A DNA stretch of 39,663 nt from Planktosalinus sp963977065 (GCA_963977065.1 CAXBNF010000025.1:1-39663); one strand, 5' to 3'. Shown: positions 1-10,400, numbered from the stretch's first letter. The notes: generated from the sequence alone by a model not told the origin. A program made the numbers and translations.

Positions 1-57
1 TGCTGCGTTCCCGCCCTGGAGGATTCAACAGGAGCTGGTTGTGTAGGACTTGCCACT
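1..57 (-). ncRNA. ffs: Signal recognition particle RNA (4.5S-like), partial
   Basis: Read on the minus strand, this segment contains the SRP RNA domain IV hallmark: a CCAGG...GGGAA...AGCA asymmetric loop near the window edge (about positions 1-20). It is preceded by the 5' strand of the hairpin. SRP RNA binds the Ffh GTPase and directs co-translational targeting of membrane proteins. The molecule runs off the left edge, so only its 5' part is here. A strong consensus promoter lies just upstream (59-88), which supports both strand and approximate 5' end. The exact first base is inferred. Confidence 0.75.
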
Positions 58-58
58 G

Positions 59-88
59 CAAAGATACTACCTTTTTAACCTTTTGCAA
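59..88 (-). promoter_or_regulatory. Bacteroidota-type promoter of the SRP RNA
   Basis: On the minus strand this reads TTG (86-88), a 19-base spacer, then TATCTTTG (59-66). This is an exact match to the Bacteroidota housekeeping sigma pattern TTG-N19-TAnnTTTG. It sits directly before the SRP RNA and is the best promoter match in the window. Confidence 0.7.
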
Positions 89-132
89 GAAATTTTTTAA
101 TAATTAAAAGACTAAATTTTAGTTGCAAAGAC

Positions 133-140
133 TACCTTTG
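133..140 (+). promoter_or_regulatory. Candidate -7 element for the glutamine cyclotransferase gene
   Basis: TACCTTTG matches TAnnTTTG and lies 37 bases before the start codon at 178. No convincing TTG is seen at the proper distance upstream, so this is a partial match. Confidence 0.35.
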
Positions 141-177
141 TAAGCATTTTAAAAACAAACATCTAAAAGTAGAAAAA

Positions 178-1227
178 ATGAAGTTAATGCCTCTCCTCAT
201 TTCCATTATAACACTACTGTTATTATCTTGTAACAACAATTCCAAAGACGAAGTTACATTTCACATAAAGATAAAAGAGCCAAAAAAGTCCTATAAAAGC
301 AATGAAACCTTGACTGTGAGTATAGAAAACAAGCAAAATAAAAAAACTGACTCTATTGTTTTTTTTATTGATGAAATCCGTTTAGGAAAAGCTAAACTTG
401 ACGAGCCATTTCGTTTTTCACTAGAAAATCAAAAACTGGGAAACAGAATTTTGCACGCAAAAGTGTATTTCGACAATAAAACTGAAACACCCTCAAAAGA
501 CCTCTACATACTTGCATCAGAAAGACCAAAGCTTTATGGCTATAAAATTATCAATACTTATCCTCACGACATAGAGGCATACACCCAAGGACTGGAATTT
601 CACGGAGACTATTTATATGAAAGCACAGGGCAATATGGTAAATCTTCTCTTCGAAAAACAGATTATAAAACAGGTGAGGTACTCAAACAAATAGACCTTG
701 ATAAAGCTTATTTTGGTGAAGGAATCACCATACTCAATAACAAAATTTATCAACTTACCTGGAGAGAAAACACCGGATTCATATACAACCTGGAAACACT
801 TGAAAAAACGGGTAGTTTTGTCTATTCAAAAAGCAATGAAGGTTGGGGTTTATGTAATGATGGCCAGACAATCTATAAAAGCGATGGTACTGAAAAAATT
901 TGGACGCTTAATTCTGAAAATCTTACCGAAGAAAGCTATATTGAAATCTATACCAATACAAGTCGCATTAAGAGTGTTAACGAACTCGAGTGGGTAGATG
1001 GAAAAATTTATGCTAACATTTTTCAACAAAACGCCATTGCTATTATCAATCCAAAAAATGGAGCTGTTGATGGAGTTATAGATTTGAGCGATTTACAATC
1101 CAAGGTAAAACAACATCAATTTTTAGATGTTTTAAACGGTATCGCTTATAAAGGTGATAAAAACCGCTTAATAGTCACAGGAAAAAACTGGGATTCACTC
1201 TTTGAAATTGAAATATTTGAAAAGTAG
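178..1227 (+). CDS. Glutaminyl-peptide cyclotransferase-like lipoprotein
   Basis: 349 residues. A short lipoprotein signal ends in the lipobox LLSC with Cys18 as the expected lipidated residue, so the protein is probably periplasmic or outer-membrane anchored. Residues ~25-110 look like an immunoglobulin-like beta domain. Residues ~120-349 match the glutamine cyclotransferase family (plant-type QC, beta-propeller): conserved stretches include AYTQGLEF, YFGEGIT, LTWRENTGF, EGWGL and NELEWVDGKIYANI. The family converts N-terminal glutamine of peptides to pyroglutamate; here the natural substrate is unknown. The gene stands alone, convergent with the minus-strand ABC permease gene 67 bases away. 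The family call is fairly secure; activity is inferred. Confidence 0.85.
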   Translation: MKLMPLLISIITLLLLSCNNNSKDEVTFHIKIKEPKKSYKSNETLTVSIENKQNKKTDSIVFFIDEIRLGKAKLDEPFRFSLENQKLGNRILHAKVYFDNKTETPSKDLYILASERPKLYGYKIINTYPHDIEAYTQGLEFHGDYLYESTGQYGKSSLRKTDYKTGEVLKQIDLDKAYFGEGITILNNKIYQLTWRENTGFIYNLETLEKTGSFVYSKSNEGWGLCNDGQTIYKSDGTEKIWTLNSENLTEESYIEIYTNTSRIKSVNELEWVDGKIYANIFQQNAIAIINPKNGAVDGVIDLSDLQSKVKQHQFLDVLNGIAYKGDKNRLIVTGKNWDSLFEIEIFEK

Positions 1228-1294
1228 CCATAAACCTTTTAAATTTTTTAAAGCTGTTTTATAAATTCTTCAATTAACTATTATTGAATTGCCT

Positions 1295-2143
1295 CTACCC
1301 GCTCAATCGCTCTACGAGCACCGGGATAGAAACCCTGTAAAGAATCAAAGCCACAAAAAACAAAGGAATACAACAAGCTATCACGATTAAAAAATAAGTG
1401 AGATACTCAGGTGTTGTACCCACTGCAAGATCCCTTCCTGTTAAGATAATGGGGGTCAAAGGATTCCATTCCATGAGGGTTTTCATCAATCCCTCTTTTG
1501 GTATCGCATAAACAACAGGTGTTGCATACATCAAAAATTGCATCCCAAAGGAAATTATTTTTCCGATATCTTTGTACAACATTCCCAAAGGAGTAATAAA
1601 TAAACCAATGGTAGTCCCAATAAGGAGACCCCCTAAAATTGCAAACGGAAACAACAATAAACTCCAGTGTATTCCCACCCCAAAAACAAATACAAAAACC
1701 AGTAACAAAATCACCTTTATAGATGTATTGAAAAGCAATTTATAAATCCCCGATATAATTAAAGCTTCTTTTGGAAAATTAATTTTTGAAAGAATACCTC
1801 GGGCACTGTTAGTGCTTGCCATTGGTGAGTTAATTGCCTCAGTGATAATAGACCATAAAAGTGTCCCGCAAAACACATACAAAGGATAAGGAATCCCGGT
1901 ATCTGAAAGGCGCACCGTTCCTGTCCCGTTCAAAACAATCCAAACCATTGCTGTTGCCAAAGGTGTGATAAAAGCCCATAAAATGCCAAAATAGGATTGT
2001 CTGTATTGTGCTTTGATATCGCGCACAGCAAGCTGACGTGCTAAAAATCGAGAGTTAATAATATCTTTAATGCTTTCTCGAAAAAGTTTTCCGATGTGAA
2101 GGTTATTTTCCTTTTGGTAAATGCGTGTTTCCAAGGTGACCAT
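1295..2143 (-). CDS. ABC-2 type transporter permease, polysaccharide export type
   Basis: About 282 residues from the chosen start. The N-terminal cytoplasmic segment LARQLAVRDIKAQYRQSYFG leads into six predicted membrane helices. This is the layout of Wzm/KpsM-like permeases that export O-antigen, capsule or teichoic-type glycans with a partner ATPase. The reading frame continues upstream to 2218, but the first 25 codons look unlike the family. The ATG at 2143 (MVTLETRIYQKENN) is preceded about 20 bases upstream by TATATTAG, close to the promoter -7 pattern, so I prefer it; the start is uncertain. The ATPase gene is not in the 1-kb flanks seen here. The adjacent sugar-dehydrogenase-like gene is divergent. 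Confidence 0.8.
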   Translation of the reverse strand: MVTLETRIYQKENNLHIGKLFRESIKDIINSRFLARQLAVRDIKAQYRQSYFGILWAFITPLATAMVWIVLNGTGTVRLSDTGIPYPLYVFCGTLLWSIITEAINSPMASTNSARGILSKINFPKEALIISGIYKLLFNTSIKVILLLVFVFVFGVGIHWSLLLFPFAILGGLLIGTTIGLFITPLGMLYKDIGKIISFGMQFLMYATPVVYAIPKEGLMKTLMEWNPLTPIILTGRDLAVGTTPEYLTYFLIVIACCIPLFFVALILYRVSIPVLVERLSG

Positions 2144-2282
2144 CTGGGTTTTAATGATGTTGCTAATATAGGAAAATGTTTCGTGTTTAAGTTTTGTATG
2201 ATGTAAATTACTGTTCAACTAAAGTTTACTTAATGTTAGAAATTTGGAATTTTCATCCTACCGCTTTCTGCTAAAAAAACCT

Positions 2283-2290
2283 TATTTTTG
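2283..2290 (+). promoter_or_regulatory. Candidate -7 element for the Gfo/Idh/MocA gene
   Basis: TATTTTTG is an exact TAnnTTTG match, 10-16 bases before the two possible start codons (2301 and 2307). The transcript would be almost leaderless. No clear TTG is seen at -33. Confidence 0.4.
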
Positions 2291-2306
2291 TGAAAAATAA
2301 ATGACT

Positions 2307-3287
2307 ATGCTTAAAGCCGGAGTTATAGGTGCAGGACACCTGGGGAAAATACATTTAAAACTTATACAACAATCTGAAAAATATGACTTGCAGGGATTTT
2401 ATGATGCTGACGCTTCGGTTAGAAAAAAAATTGCTGACGAATTTGGATATAAACCCTTTGAAACTCCTGAAGCTCTAATTGAAGCTTCTGATATGATTGA
2501 TGTGGTTACCCCCACTTTATATCACTTTGAAACCGCTAAAAAAGTATTGAAAGCCGGCAAACATTTGTTTATAGAAAAACCTATAACAACCACCGTAGCT
2601 GAAGCTGAGGAATTAATCCAACTGGCAATTAAGCACGGTGTAAAAGGCCAAGTGGGTCATGTGGAACGATTTAATCCGGCATTTATGGCTGTCAATCATA
2701 TGATAGACAACCCAATGTTTATTGAAACGCATCGTTTGGCAGAATTCAATCCGCGTGGAACAGATGTTTCAGTAGTATTGGATTTAATGATACACGATAT
2801 AGATGCCATTTTAAGCGTGGTGCGTTCAAAAGTGAAAGATATTCACGCCAGTGGGGTATCAGTCATTAGTGAAACCCCCGATATTGCCAATGCCCGCATC
2901 GAGTTTGAAAACGGTTGTGTAGCCAATCTTACGGCAAGCCGCATTTCGTTGAAAAACATGAGAAAATCTCGCTTCTTTCAACGTGATGCCTATATTTCTG
3001 TCGATTTTCTCGAAAAGAAATGTGAAGTAGTCAAAATGAAAGATGCACCTGAAACCCCGGGAGATTTTGATATGATACTCCAAAATGCCGAGGGTATTAA
3101 GAAGCAGATTTATTTTGACAATCAAAAAGTGGCTCCAAACAATGCCATCCTTGATGAACTCAATACGTTTGCAGATGCTATAAACAACAACACAACACCT
3201 GTAGTACCACTTGAACAAGGAACAGATGCATTGAGAGTCGCTATGATGATATTAGAAAATTTTAAAAAAAATATAATTGAAGTTTAA
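2307..3287 (+). CDS. Gfo/Idh/MocA family oxidoreductase
   Basis: 326 residues from this start (328 from the in-frame ATG at 2301). The N-terminal Rossmann fold has the dinucleotide-binding motif GVIGAGHLGKIH. The family signature EKP (in LFIEKPI, about residue 93) is present, followed by GHVERFNP. The C-terminal alpha/beta substrate domain includes LMIHDIDAILSVV. Such enzymes oxidise or reduce sugars, sugar-nucleotides or related polyols with NAD(P). In Flavobacteria, close relatives often sit beside 3-hydroxybutyryl-CoA dehydrogenase, as here (38 bases to the next gene), but the substrate cannot be read from sequence. MLKAGVIGAG is the usual family start, so I choose 2307. Confidence 0.85.
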   Translation: MLKAGVIGAGHLGKIHLKLIQQSEKYDLQGFYDADASVRKKIADEFGYKPFETPEALIEASDMIDVVTPTLYHFETAKKVLKAGKHLFIEKPITTTVAEAEELIQLAIKHGVKGQVGHVERFNPAFMAVNHMIDNPMFIETHRLAEFNPRGTDVSVVLDLMIHDIDAILSVVRSKVKDIHASGVSVISETPDIANARIEFENGCVANLTASRISLKNMRKSRFFQRDAYISVDFLEKKCEVVKMKDAPETPGDFDMILQNAEGIKKQIYFDNQKVAPNNAILDELNTFADAINNNTTPVVPLEQGTDALRVAMMILENFKKNIIEV

Positions 3288-3325
3288 TTAAAAAATCGCT
3301 CCCGCTTCTTATGCGGGCCATTATT

Positions 3326-4213
3326 ATGAAAAATGTTGCAGTTATTGGAGCCGGTACTATGGGTAACGGCATCGCACACACTTTCGCGCAAAGCGGATAC
3401 AAAGTTCAACTCATCGATTTATCTGAAGATTCACTTAAAAGAGGCCTGGCTACTATCACCAAAAACCTGGATCGTATGCTGGCAAAAGAAAAAATCACAG
3501 ATGCTCAAAAAGCTGAAACTTTAGGAAACATTACAACTTTTACCAATTTGGAAGAAGGTGTTGAATATGCAAGCCTTGTCGTTGAAGCTGCTACTGAAAA
3601 TGTGGATTTAAAACTCAAAATTTTCAAAGACCTCGATACATTTTGTCCAGATGACACCATATTAGCAACAAATACTTCCTCGATTTCAATCACAAAAATT
3701 GCCGCTGCCACTTCCAGACCTCAGCAAGTTATAGGAATGCACTTTATGAACCCGGTGCCCATTATGAAGCTCGTAGAAATCATCAAAGGGTACAACACAT
3801 CACCTGAGGTTTATCAAACAGTTGCTGAACTTTCAAAAAAACTCGGAAAAATACCCGTTGAAGTAAACGATTATCCCGGCTTTGTTGCAAACCGTATCTT
3901 GATGCCTATGATCAATGAAGCTATAGAAACACTCTACAACGGAGTTGCCGGCGTGGAAGAAATTGACACCGTTATGAAACTGGGAATGGCTCACCCAATG
4001 GGACCACTTCAGTTAGCTGATTTCATTGGCCTCGATGTATGCTTATCCATCCTTAATGTCATGTATGACGGATTTAAAAATCCAAAATATGCTCCTTGTC
4101 CATTACTTGTTAATATGGTTATGGCCGGAAAGCTGGGAATAAAGAGTAAAGAAGGTTTTTATGATTACAAAGACACTCCCAAAGCAGAAAAGGTAGCTGC
4201 TATGTTTTCTTAA
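3326..4213 (+). CDS. 3-hydroxybutyryl-CoA dehydrogenase
   Basis: 295 residues, the usual family length. The NAD-binding motif is VIGAGTMGNGIAH at the N-terminus, followed by an acidic residue at the end of the second strand (LIDLS). The catalytic His lies in GMHFMNPVPIMKLVEI and the catalytic Glu in the same segment. Asn follows in GFVANRILMP, and the C-terminal dimerisation domain contains GMAHPMGPLQLADFIGLD. It oxidises (S)-3-hydroxybutyryl-CoA to acetoacetyl-CoA in fatty-acid or butyrate-type metabolism. The frame opens at 3311, but MKNVAVIGAG at 3326 is the family start. It is probably co-transcribed with the upstream oxidoreductase and ends at a strong terminator. Confidence 0.9.
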   Translation: MKNVAVIGAGTMGNGIAHTFAQSGYKVQLIDLSEDSLKRGLATITKNLDRMLAKEKITDAQKAETLGNITTFTNLEEGVEYASLVVEAATENVDLKLKIFKDLDTFCPDDTILATNTSSISITKIAAATSRPQQVIGMHFMNPVPIMKLVEIIKGYNTSPEVYQTVAELSKKLGKIPVEVNDYPGFVANRILMPMINEAIETLYNGVAGVEEIDTVMKLGMAHPMGPLQLADFIGLDVCLSILNVMYDGFKNPKYAPCPLLVNMVMAGKLGIKSKEGFYDYKDTPKAEKVAAMFS

Positions 4214-4230
4214 AAGTCTAAAAAAAGCTA

Positions 4231-4261
4231 AAAAAGACAACTCAAAAGGTTGTCTTTTTTT
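4231..4261 (+). terminator. Rho-independent terminator
   Basis: AAAAAGACAAC (4231-4241) pairs perfectly with GTTGTCTTTTT (4249-4259) across a 7-base loop, and a T tract is included. It lies 17 bases after the 3-hydroxybutyryl-CoA dehydrogenase stop. Confidence 0.85.
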
Positions 4262-4296
4262 ATTGGATTTTTATCAAAAATGAATAAGGCAATTCG

Positions 4297-4304
4297 TAAA
4301 TTTG
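4297..4304 (+). promoter_or_regulatory. Candidate -7 element for fumC
   Basis: TAAATTTG matches TAnnTTTG, 26 bases before the ATG at 4331. This spacing supports that ATG rather than the upstream in-frame ATGs, which would lie before the promoter. The -33 TTG is not evident. Confidence 0.45.
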
Positions 4305-4330
4305 TAATACTAAAAAATCTTATTGCAACT

Positions 4331-5719
4331 ATGGAATACAGAATTGAAAAAGACACAATGGGAGAGGTAAAAGTTCCTGCTGAAAAGCTTTGGGGAGCTC
4401 AAACTGAACGATCAAAGAATAATTTTAAAATTGGTCCTCAAGCATCTATGCCTCTGGAAATCATTTATGGATTTGCTTATTTAAAAAAGGCTGCTGCTTA
4501 TACAAATAGAGAATTGGGTGATTTAACTTCAGAAAAACGTGATTACATATCAAAAGTTTGTGACGAAATTCTTGAAGGAATTCACGATGACCAATTTCCA
4601 CTAGTGATTTGGCAAACCGGAAGCGGTACCCAAAGCAATATGAATGTCAATGAAGTCATAGCAAATCGTGCTCATCAATTGGCAGGAAAAATAATTGGAG
4701 AAGGAGAAAAAACATTGCAACCCAACGACGATGTAAATAAATCCCAATCTTCAAACGATACTTTCCCAACAGCAATGCATATTGCAGCATATAAAAAAAT
4801 AATTGAAGTAACCATTCCGGGAGTAACAAAATTAAGAAATACGCTTAAAGCGAAATCTGAGGCCTTTAAAGATGTAGTAAAAATTGGCCGCACTCATTTG
4901 ATGGATGCCACTCCCCTTACTTTGGGACAGGAATTTAGCGGATATGTTTCCCAACTCGATCACGGCTTAAAGGCATTGAACAACACACTTGACCATCTTT
5001 CAGAAATTGCTTTGGGTGGTACTGCTGTAGGTACAGGAATCAATACACCAAAAGGCTACTCAAAACGAGTTGCAGAATATATTGCAAAGTTTACCGGTTT
5101 GCCCTTTAAAACCGCAGAAAATAAATTTGAAGCATTGGCAGCACATGACGCTATCGTTGAAACCCATGGCGCTTTAAAACAACTTGCAGTTTCTTTGAAC
5201 AAAATAGCAAATGATATTAGAATGTTGGCAAGTGGACCCCGAAGTGGAATTGGCGAATTAATAATTCCGGCTAACGAACCGGGATCTTCTATTATGCCCG
5301 GAAAAGTAAACCCAACGCAAAGTGAAGCCCTTACTATGGTTTGTGCTCAAGTTATTGGCAATGACATGGCCATTGCTGTGGGTGGCATGCAGGGCCATTA
5401 TGAACTAAATGTTTTCAAGCCGGTGATGGCTGCAAATATTTTAGAGTCTGCACAATTACTGGGTGATGCCTGTCTTTCATTTGATGAACATTGTGCAAAA
5501 GGTATCGAAGCCAATCACAAAGTAATTGAAAAGCAGCTAAACAATTCTTTAATGTTAGTAACAGCATTAAACCCAAAAATTGGCTATTACAAAGCTGCAG
5601 AAATTGCCAATACAGCCCATAAAAATGGAACAACCCTCAAAGAGGAAGCAGTCAATTTAGGCTATCTAACTGAGGAAGAGTTTGATGAATGGGTAAAACC
5701 GGAAAATATGATTCACTAA
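4331..5719 (+). CDS. fumC: Class II fumarate hydratase
   Basis: 462 residues, typical for class II fumarase. It interconverts fumarate and L-malate in the citric acid cycle as a cytosolic homotetramer without an iron-sulfur cluster. The three superfamily regions are present: TGSGTQSNMNVNEV (~residue 97), the KIGRTHLMDATPLTLGQEFSG region, and the mobile-loop signature GSSIMPGKVNP. The substrate-site stretch NKSQSSNDTFPTAMH is also intact. The frame extends upstream to 4250, overlapping the terminator, but MEYRIEKDTMGEVKVP is the family start. It is monocistronic in this layout. Confidence 0.95.
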   Translation: MEYRIEKDTMGEVKVPAEKLWGAQTERSKNNFKIGPQASMPLEIIYGFAYLKKAAAYTNRELGDLTSEKRDYISKVCDEILEGIHDDQFPLVIWQTGSGTQSNMNVNEVIANRAHQLAGKIIGEGEKTLQPNDDVNKSQSSNDTFPTAMHIAAYKKIIEVTIPGVTKLRNTLKAKSEAFKDVVKIGRTHLMDATPLTLGQEFSGYVSQLDHGLKALNNTLDHLSEIALGGTAVGTGINTPKGYSKRVAEYIAKFTGLPFKTAENKFEALAAHDAIVETHGALKQLAVSLNKIANDIRMLASGPRSGIGELIIPANEPGSSIMPGKVNPTQSEALTMVCAQVIGNDMAIAVGGMQGHYELNVFKPVMAANILESAQLLGDACLSFDEHCAKGIEANHKVIEKQLNNSLMLVTALNPKIGYYKAAEIANTAHKNGTTLKEEAVNLGYLTEEEFDEWVKPENMIH

Positions 5720-5777
5720 ATGTTAAAATTTTTAACGTTTATATTTCAATTCCCTAGAAAGTAATAATTACATTTTT

Positions 5778-5816
5778 ATCATCATAAATATTTGATTAAT
5801 AGTTATTTATGATGAT
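5778..5816. terminator. 13-bp perfect inverted repeat downstream of fumC
   Basis: ATCATCATAAATA (5778-5790) and TATTTATGATGAT (5804-5816) are perfect inverted copies around a 13-base loop, followed by ATTTTTG. It may terminate fumC; the high AT content and long loop make this weak, and a protein-binding site is possible. The rest of the 249-base gap before the next gene holds no other feature I can see. Confidence 0.45.
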
Positions 5817-5968
5817 ATTTTTGTGTGATTTACTTTTCACGTTTCTCAATTTAAGCTACTTGCTCAAATGTATTAATTTTAATTTTTTATCGATAAAGTG
5901 TTATTTTTATAGGATTAAATGAATTTTTATATATATTAGTATTCCCAAATCGTATTAAAATTTAACCT

Positions 5969-7336
5969 ATGAGAACTATTTACCTTAGTGTTTTACTGCT
6001 TTTTTGTGCCAATTTATTTGCTCAAAATTCAGTTCAATTTTTAAAGGAAACACAACAAAAATTACAAATTGAAGATGTATTAAGTGCTGATTTTAAACCT
6101 TTTAGTAAAAATAATTTTGGTTTAGAAAATGGTGCTTATTGGTTTAAAATTACTAATAAAGCCAACACCGGAAGTGTGTTACATATCCCGACTGCACATC
6201 TCAATAATTTGAAGTTATTTTCAGCGTCCAAAAAAGAGATTGAAGAAATTTCCTACACAAGATACCCTTCTTTTCGTTTGGACGAATTTGAGGAATATCC
6301 AATTTACTTGTATGTAAATTTTGAAAAAGAGGCATTTTTTCCATTACAAATAACTTCAGAAGAAAATTTTGCAAAAGCAAATCAGCAATCTCTATTTAAG
6401 TTAGGCTCTTATTATGGATTTGCTATTATGGTAATTATCATAAATCTAATGTGCTTTTTCTTGTTTGATGAAAAGGTGTTTTTGTATTACAGTGCAGTTT
6501 TAACAACAATCACATTGTCTTTCTTCTACAGTGACGGCCTTTTCAGACTCATGGGATATGATTCAGTTTTCACAATTAAATATCTGGAACCTTTATTACA
6601 TCTATCTGTAGCATTGTTTGCATCGCATTTTGCAACAAAGTTCTTAAAACTAGATGACTTGATGCCAAAACTTAAATGGTTAACAGCGGCTTTAATTAGT
6701 GCTTCACTCATTTCGTTTATAAGTTATTGGATAACTAATGATTGGATATTTGCAGCAATTGGCAATGCCTTTATATGGGCTGTATTGCTAAATTATTTGA
6801 TTGCAGGCGCTTTTTTGTTCAAAGAAAAAGTGTATGCCAGATTTTATGTGATTGCCTATAGCTTACTTTTTATATTAATGGTTGATTATTATGTTTTGAC
6901 AGGATTTGGAATTACCTTTTTAGGTGTCACGCCGGTTCATATAAAAACTGCAGGCATTTTTGAAATGCTTGTTTTAACATATGCAATTATGTACAGAATG
7001 AGAGCTTTAAAAGAAGAAAATGAAATGATGCAAATTGAGATGAGGCTTTATCTAAAACGCATAGAACTTTTAAGAAGTCCGGATAACATTCAAATGGTCG
7101 ATGATTTATATTTAGAAAATTTGGTCAACCTTCATGACTTAAGTAATCTGGAAACTAAAATCTTAACACATATTTCCAAAGGAAAAGACAATGCAAAAAT
7201 TGCAATCAAACTTAACATAAGCGAAAAAGAAGTTGAAAAAATAACCAAACAACTTTATAAAAAACTTGACATCAGTGAACAAATTCAAGAAGATCAGCGA
7301 ATGATTGATGAACAACCTGACTATGTTTATAATTAA
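5969..7336 (+). CDS. 7TMR-DISM sensor with C-terminal HTH
   Basis: 455 residues. A signal peptide (to about residue 19, NLFAQ) is followed by a periplasmic all-beta 7TMR-DISM extracellular domain (about 20-140). Seven predicted membrane helices span about 147-345. A short coiled-coil (about 345-370, rich in E, M and K) leads to a C-terminal helix-turn-helix (about 385-440) with the LuxR-like pattern LSNLETKILTHISKGKDNAK...LNISEKEVEKITKQLYKKL. The layout implies a membrane receptor with a cytosolic DNA-binding-like tail, a recurrent Bacteroidota design; the ligand is unknown. The HTH is tethered to the membrane, so it may bind DNA there or serve as a protein-protein module. Confidence 0.75.
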   Translation: MRTIYLSVLLLFCANLFAQNSVQFLKETQQKLQIEDVLSADFKPFSKNNFGLENGAYWFKITNKANTGSVLHIPTAHLNNLKLFSASKKEIEEISYTRYPSFRLDEFEEYPIYLYVNFEKEAFFPLQITSEENFAKANQQSLFKLGSYYGFAIMVIIINLMCFFLFDEKVFLYYSAVLTTITLSFFYSDGLFRLMGYDSVFTIKYLEPLLHLSVALFASHFATKFLKLDDLMPKLKWLTAALISASLISFISYWITNDWIFAAIGNAFIWAVLLNYLIAGAFLFKEKVYARFYVIAYSLLFILMVDYYVLTGFGITFLGVTPVHIKTAGIFEMLVLTYAIMYRMRALKEENEMMQIEMRLYLKRIELLRSPDNIQMVDDLYLENLVNLHDLSNLETKILTHISKGKDNAKIAIKLNISEKEVEKITKQLYKKLDISEQIQEDQRMIDEQPDYVYN

Positions 7337-7354
7337 AGATTACTAAGCTATTTC

Positions 7355-7400
7355 AAGGGTTTCTTGTTTTGTCTATATTTACAAACTTGAAACCCTTTTC
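7355..7400 (+). terminator. Terminator-like inverted repeat after the 7TMR gene
   Basis: AAGGGTTTC (7355-7363) pairs with GAAACCCTT (7389-7397), followed by TTTC. The loop of 25 bases is long, so confidence is moderate. Confidence 0.4.
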
Positions 7401-7421
7401 TTATTTACTTTCTTTTATCAA

Positions 7422-7466
7422 ACAAGAAAAGCACTCAAAGACCCTAAGGTTGAAGTGCTTCTTGTG
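7422..7466 (-). terminator. Terminator-like hairpin after the ccsBA gene
   Basis: On the minus strand CAAGAAGCACTTCAA is followed by a loop, then TTGAGTGCTTTTCTTG. The stem has one bulge and a T-rich 3' side, 34 bases beyond the stop of the minus-strand cytochrome biogenesis gene. Confidence 0.45.
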
Positions 7467-7499
7467 CGTGTAAACAGAAAAAAAGGTCACCGCTAATTA

Positions 7500-10400
7500 C
7501 TATTTCTTACTAAAATATTTTTTGTGTTTAAAATAAGACAGGGTCGATAAAATTAACACAAAAAGGAGTGTGTAATAAACAAAACCGGGGGTGATGGGTT
7601 TATCTCCACTCGCATAAGAATGAAGCCCTACCAGATAAAAATTAACACCAAAATAGGTCATCATAATCGATGCAAACGCAAGAATGGCCATTACATTATA
7701 AAACCAGCGACTTCGTAAACCGGGAATCAATCGCATGTGAACCACAAACGCATAAACCATAATGCTTATAAGCGCCCAGGTTTCTTTTGGATCCCATCCC
7801 CAGTAGCGTCCCCAACTCTCATTGGCCCACATACCTCCCAAAAAGTTTCCGATGGTTAACAAACCTATTCCTAGAATCAAGGCAAGTTCACTAATAATTG
7901 TTAATTCCTTAATGTTAAGGTCCATTTTATGCTTGTTCTTTTCATTGGTAAGGATCATCAACAACAAGGAAACGATTCCTAAAATCATCCCTAATGTAAA
8001 CGGCCCATAACTACCTACAATCACGGAAACATGAATCATTAACCAATAAGAATCCAACACAGGAACAAGTGGTGTAATGGCAGGATCCATCCAGTTTTGA
8101 TGTGCTACCCATAAAACGATGGCTGCTACAAAGGCAGTTGATGCAACAGTAAGATTTGATTTTCTTCCAAAAGCAAGACCAAAAAACACGGTAGCCCAAG
8201 CAACATAAATTACAGACTCATAAGCATCACTCCAGGGAGCATGACCACTTATATACCACCTTAGAATGAGTCCGAGTGTCATCAACACAAAGAAAACCCA
8301 AATGATGTATTTACATATAGTAACCAAAAGGTCAAGTGTTTTGTTTTTGTCTTTCAATATTTGAATCACTAAAAAAACAAACATCAACACACCAATCAAA
8401 AGAAAATATTTATACAATCTATTGAATATATCAACTTGATTATAAAGTATTTCAGCTTCTATCCTTCTTTCAGTTGGCATAATATCACTACCATAACGCT
8501 TTTGATAGCTGGTTATGTTTTCTATGTACTCATTGGGCTTTGAATAATCGCCAGACACTCTTGCTTCTCTTAAAGACTGAAAATAGAGTGGCAGGATATT
8601 CCTTGTAAATAGTGAATCGGCACCTTGAATTCCGGCAAATTCAAGTTCCGGGAAAGACACCCAGGTTTTATTTTCATCTCCCGGAATCGGAAAAATTCTC
8701 AAAATACTACCACTCAAACCTTGATTTAGCAAATAAAGGCTTTCATAGGTTTTTAAAAGGTCTTTCTCATATTGATTGGGTGTCGACTTTTTTGAGGCCT
8801 CTTCAAGATAAGGACCAATTTTACTATTCCCCTGCTCGTCAAACATTTTAATCAAGGAGACCTTTTTAGTTTCAACAGGCACATCAATAATTTTGCGAAT
8901 GCTGTCATTTCCTCTTTTTAAATTAATCAAGGGAATTTCAACCCAAATTCTGGGAAATTCACTCATCGATAAAAATGCCTGATTGGCATCTAGTCCTTTA
9001 TAGTGGTCGCTTTTACTTACTTTTCTTAATAGTTCTGAAGCAAAGGTATTTACAGGCTTCATTCTTCCTCCTTCATCTTGAATAAGAAGTCTTCCAAATT
9101 TTGCTGCATGCTCTTTATCCACCTGATTGGCAAAAATAATAGAGTCTAACTGCTCATAGTTCACATCCTGATGTTGATGTCCCTCTTGTGCCATCATAAC
9201 ACTTCCCATCAAAAGGAACGCAATAGTTGCTAGTTTTTCCTTTTTAACTTTGACTTTATCGAGCATTTTTTTCAAAGCACCAAAGCGGGAATTGGGATCA
9301 AACCATATTGCCATTAAACTTATATATAGCAATATATAACCTATATAAGTTATCCAGGTTCCCCAAAAATCATGATTTACAGAAAGTATCGTTCCCAACT
9401 CATCGGGGTCAAAACTCGCTTGAAAAAAACGATACCCTTTGTGGTCAAGAACATGATTCATAAAAATGTCATAATCAAACGAGGTTTCATCAGGGTTATT
9501 CACAGTCACTTTACTCATAAATGACGAATAGGCTTTTTCGGTTCCGGGATATTTTTCTGCGATAAAGTCATTCAGTGTGATACTAAATGGAAGTTCCATT
9601 TCTTTAGAACCATATGTGAAATGAAAATCAAGTCCACCCACATTAACACTAGTAGGTTTTGGAACAAAACCTTGACCACCCAGCATTTTAACAATTTTTG
9701 CCTCTTGATTAGCTGTCACTTTTAGAACCAAAGCATTCATTTGTGATGGTTGATCCTCAGTGGCTTTAACCAAATCAAATGTTCCTTTGGTTAAGGGTTG
9801 TGGAATCACAAATGACAATCCTGCAAGTTGGTAAAGTGATCTTAATTGCAAGGGTTGTAAACTATCTTGAACAACTTCTCCTTGAAACTCATCGGCCATT
9901 CTCATAAAGTCTCCTATAAATGGAGACTGTATTTGATATCCATTTTCTTCGTCAACTAGAATGTTTATGGCACCTTCTGTAAAGTTATTGACCGCAAAGA
10001 GCACTCCGTGAATGCTTGAGACCTGACCTTCTTTTAACCAATGGGAATGCCGGTTGCCTCCTTCTGCTTCAACGAGCTCTAAATAAGGCTCTCCGGTTTC
10101 ATCAGGAATGAGAGTTTCTTTTGCATTATTAATGTAATCAACAAACTCTATAGTAACAGGTTGTTTGTTATAATCGGTTTTAATTTTAAAATTTGATTTC
10201 AACCGTTCAGACAACATCAATCGTTCTTCCAAAATCCGTCGTTGCGGCACGCCATTTATTTCAAAATCACCATCAATCATCGTCGTTAAATACACTTTTT
10301 CAGACAGCATCACATTCTCTGTCTCACCTTCTCTTATAGGCATCACACCTTCATAACCAATATAGCGAGTGATGAAAGCACCCAAAATAATAAAGATAAA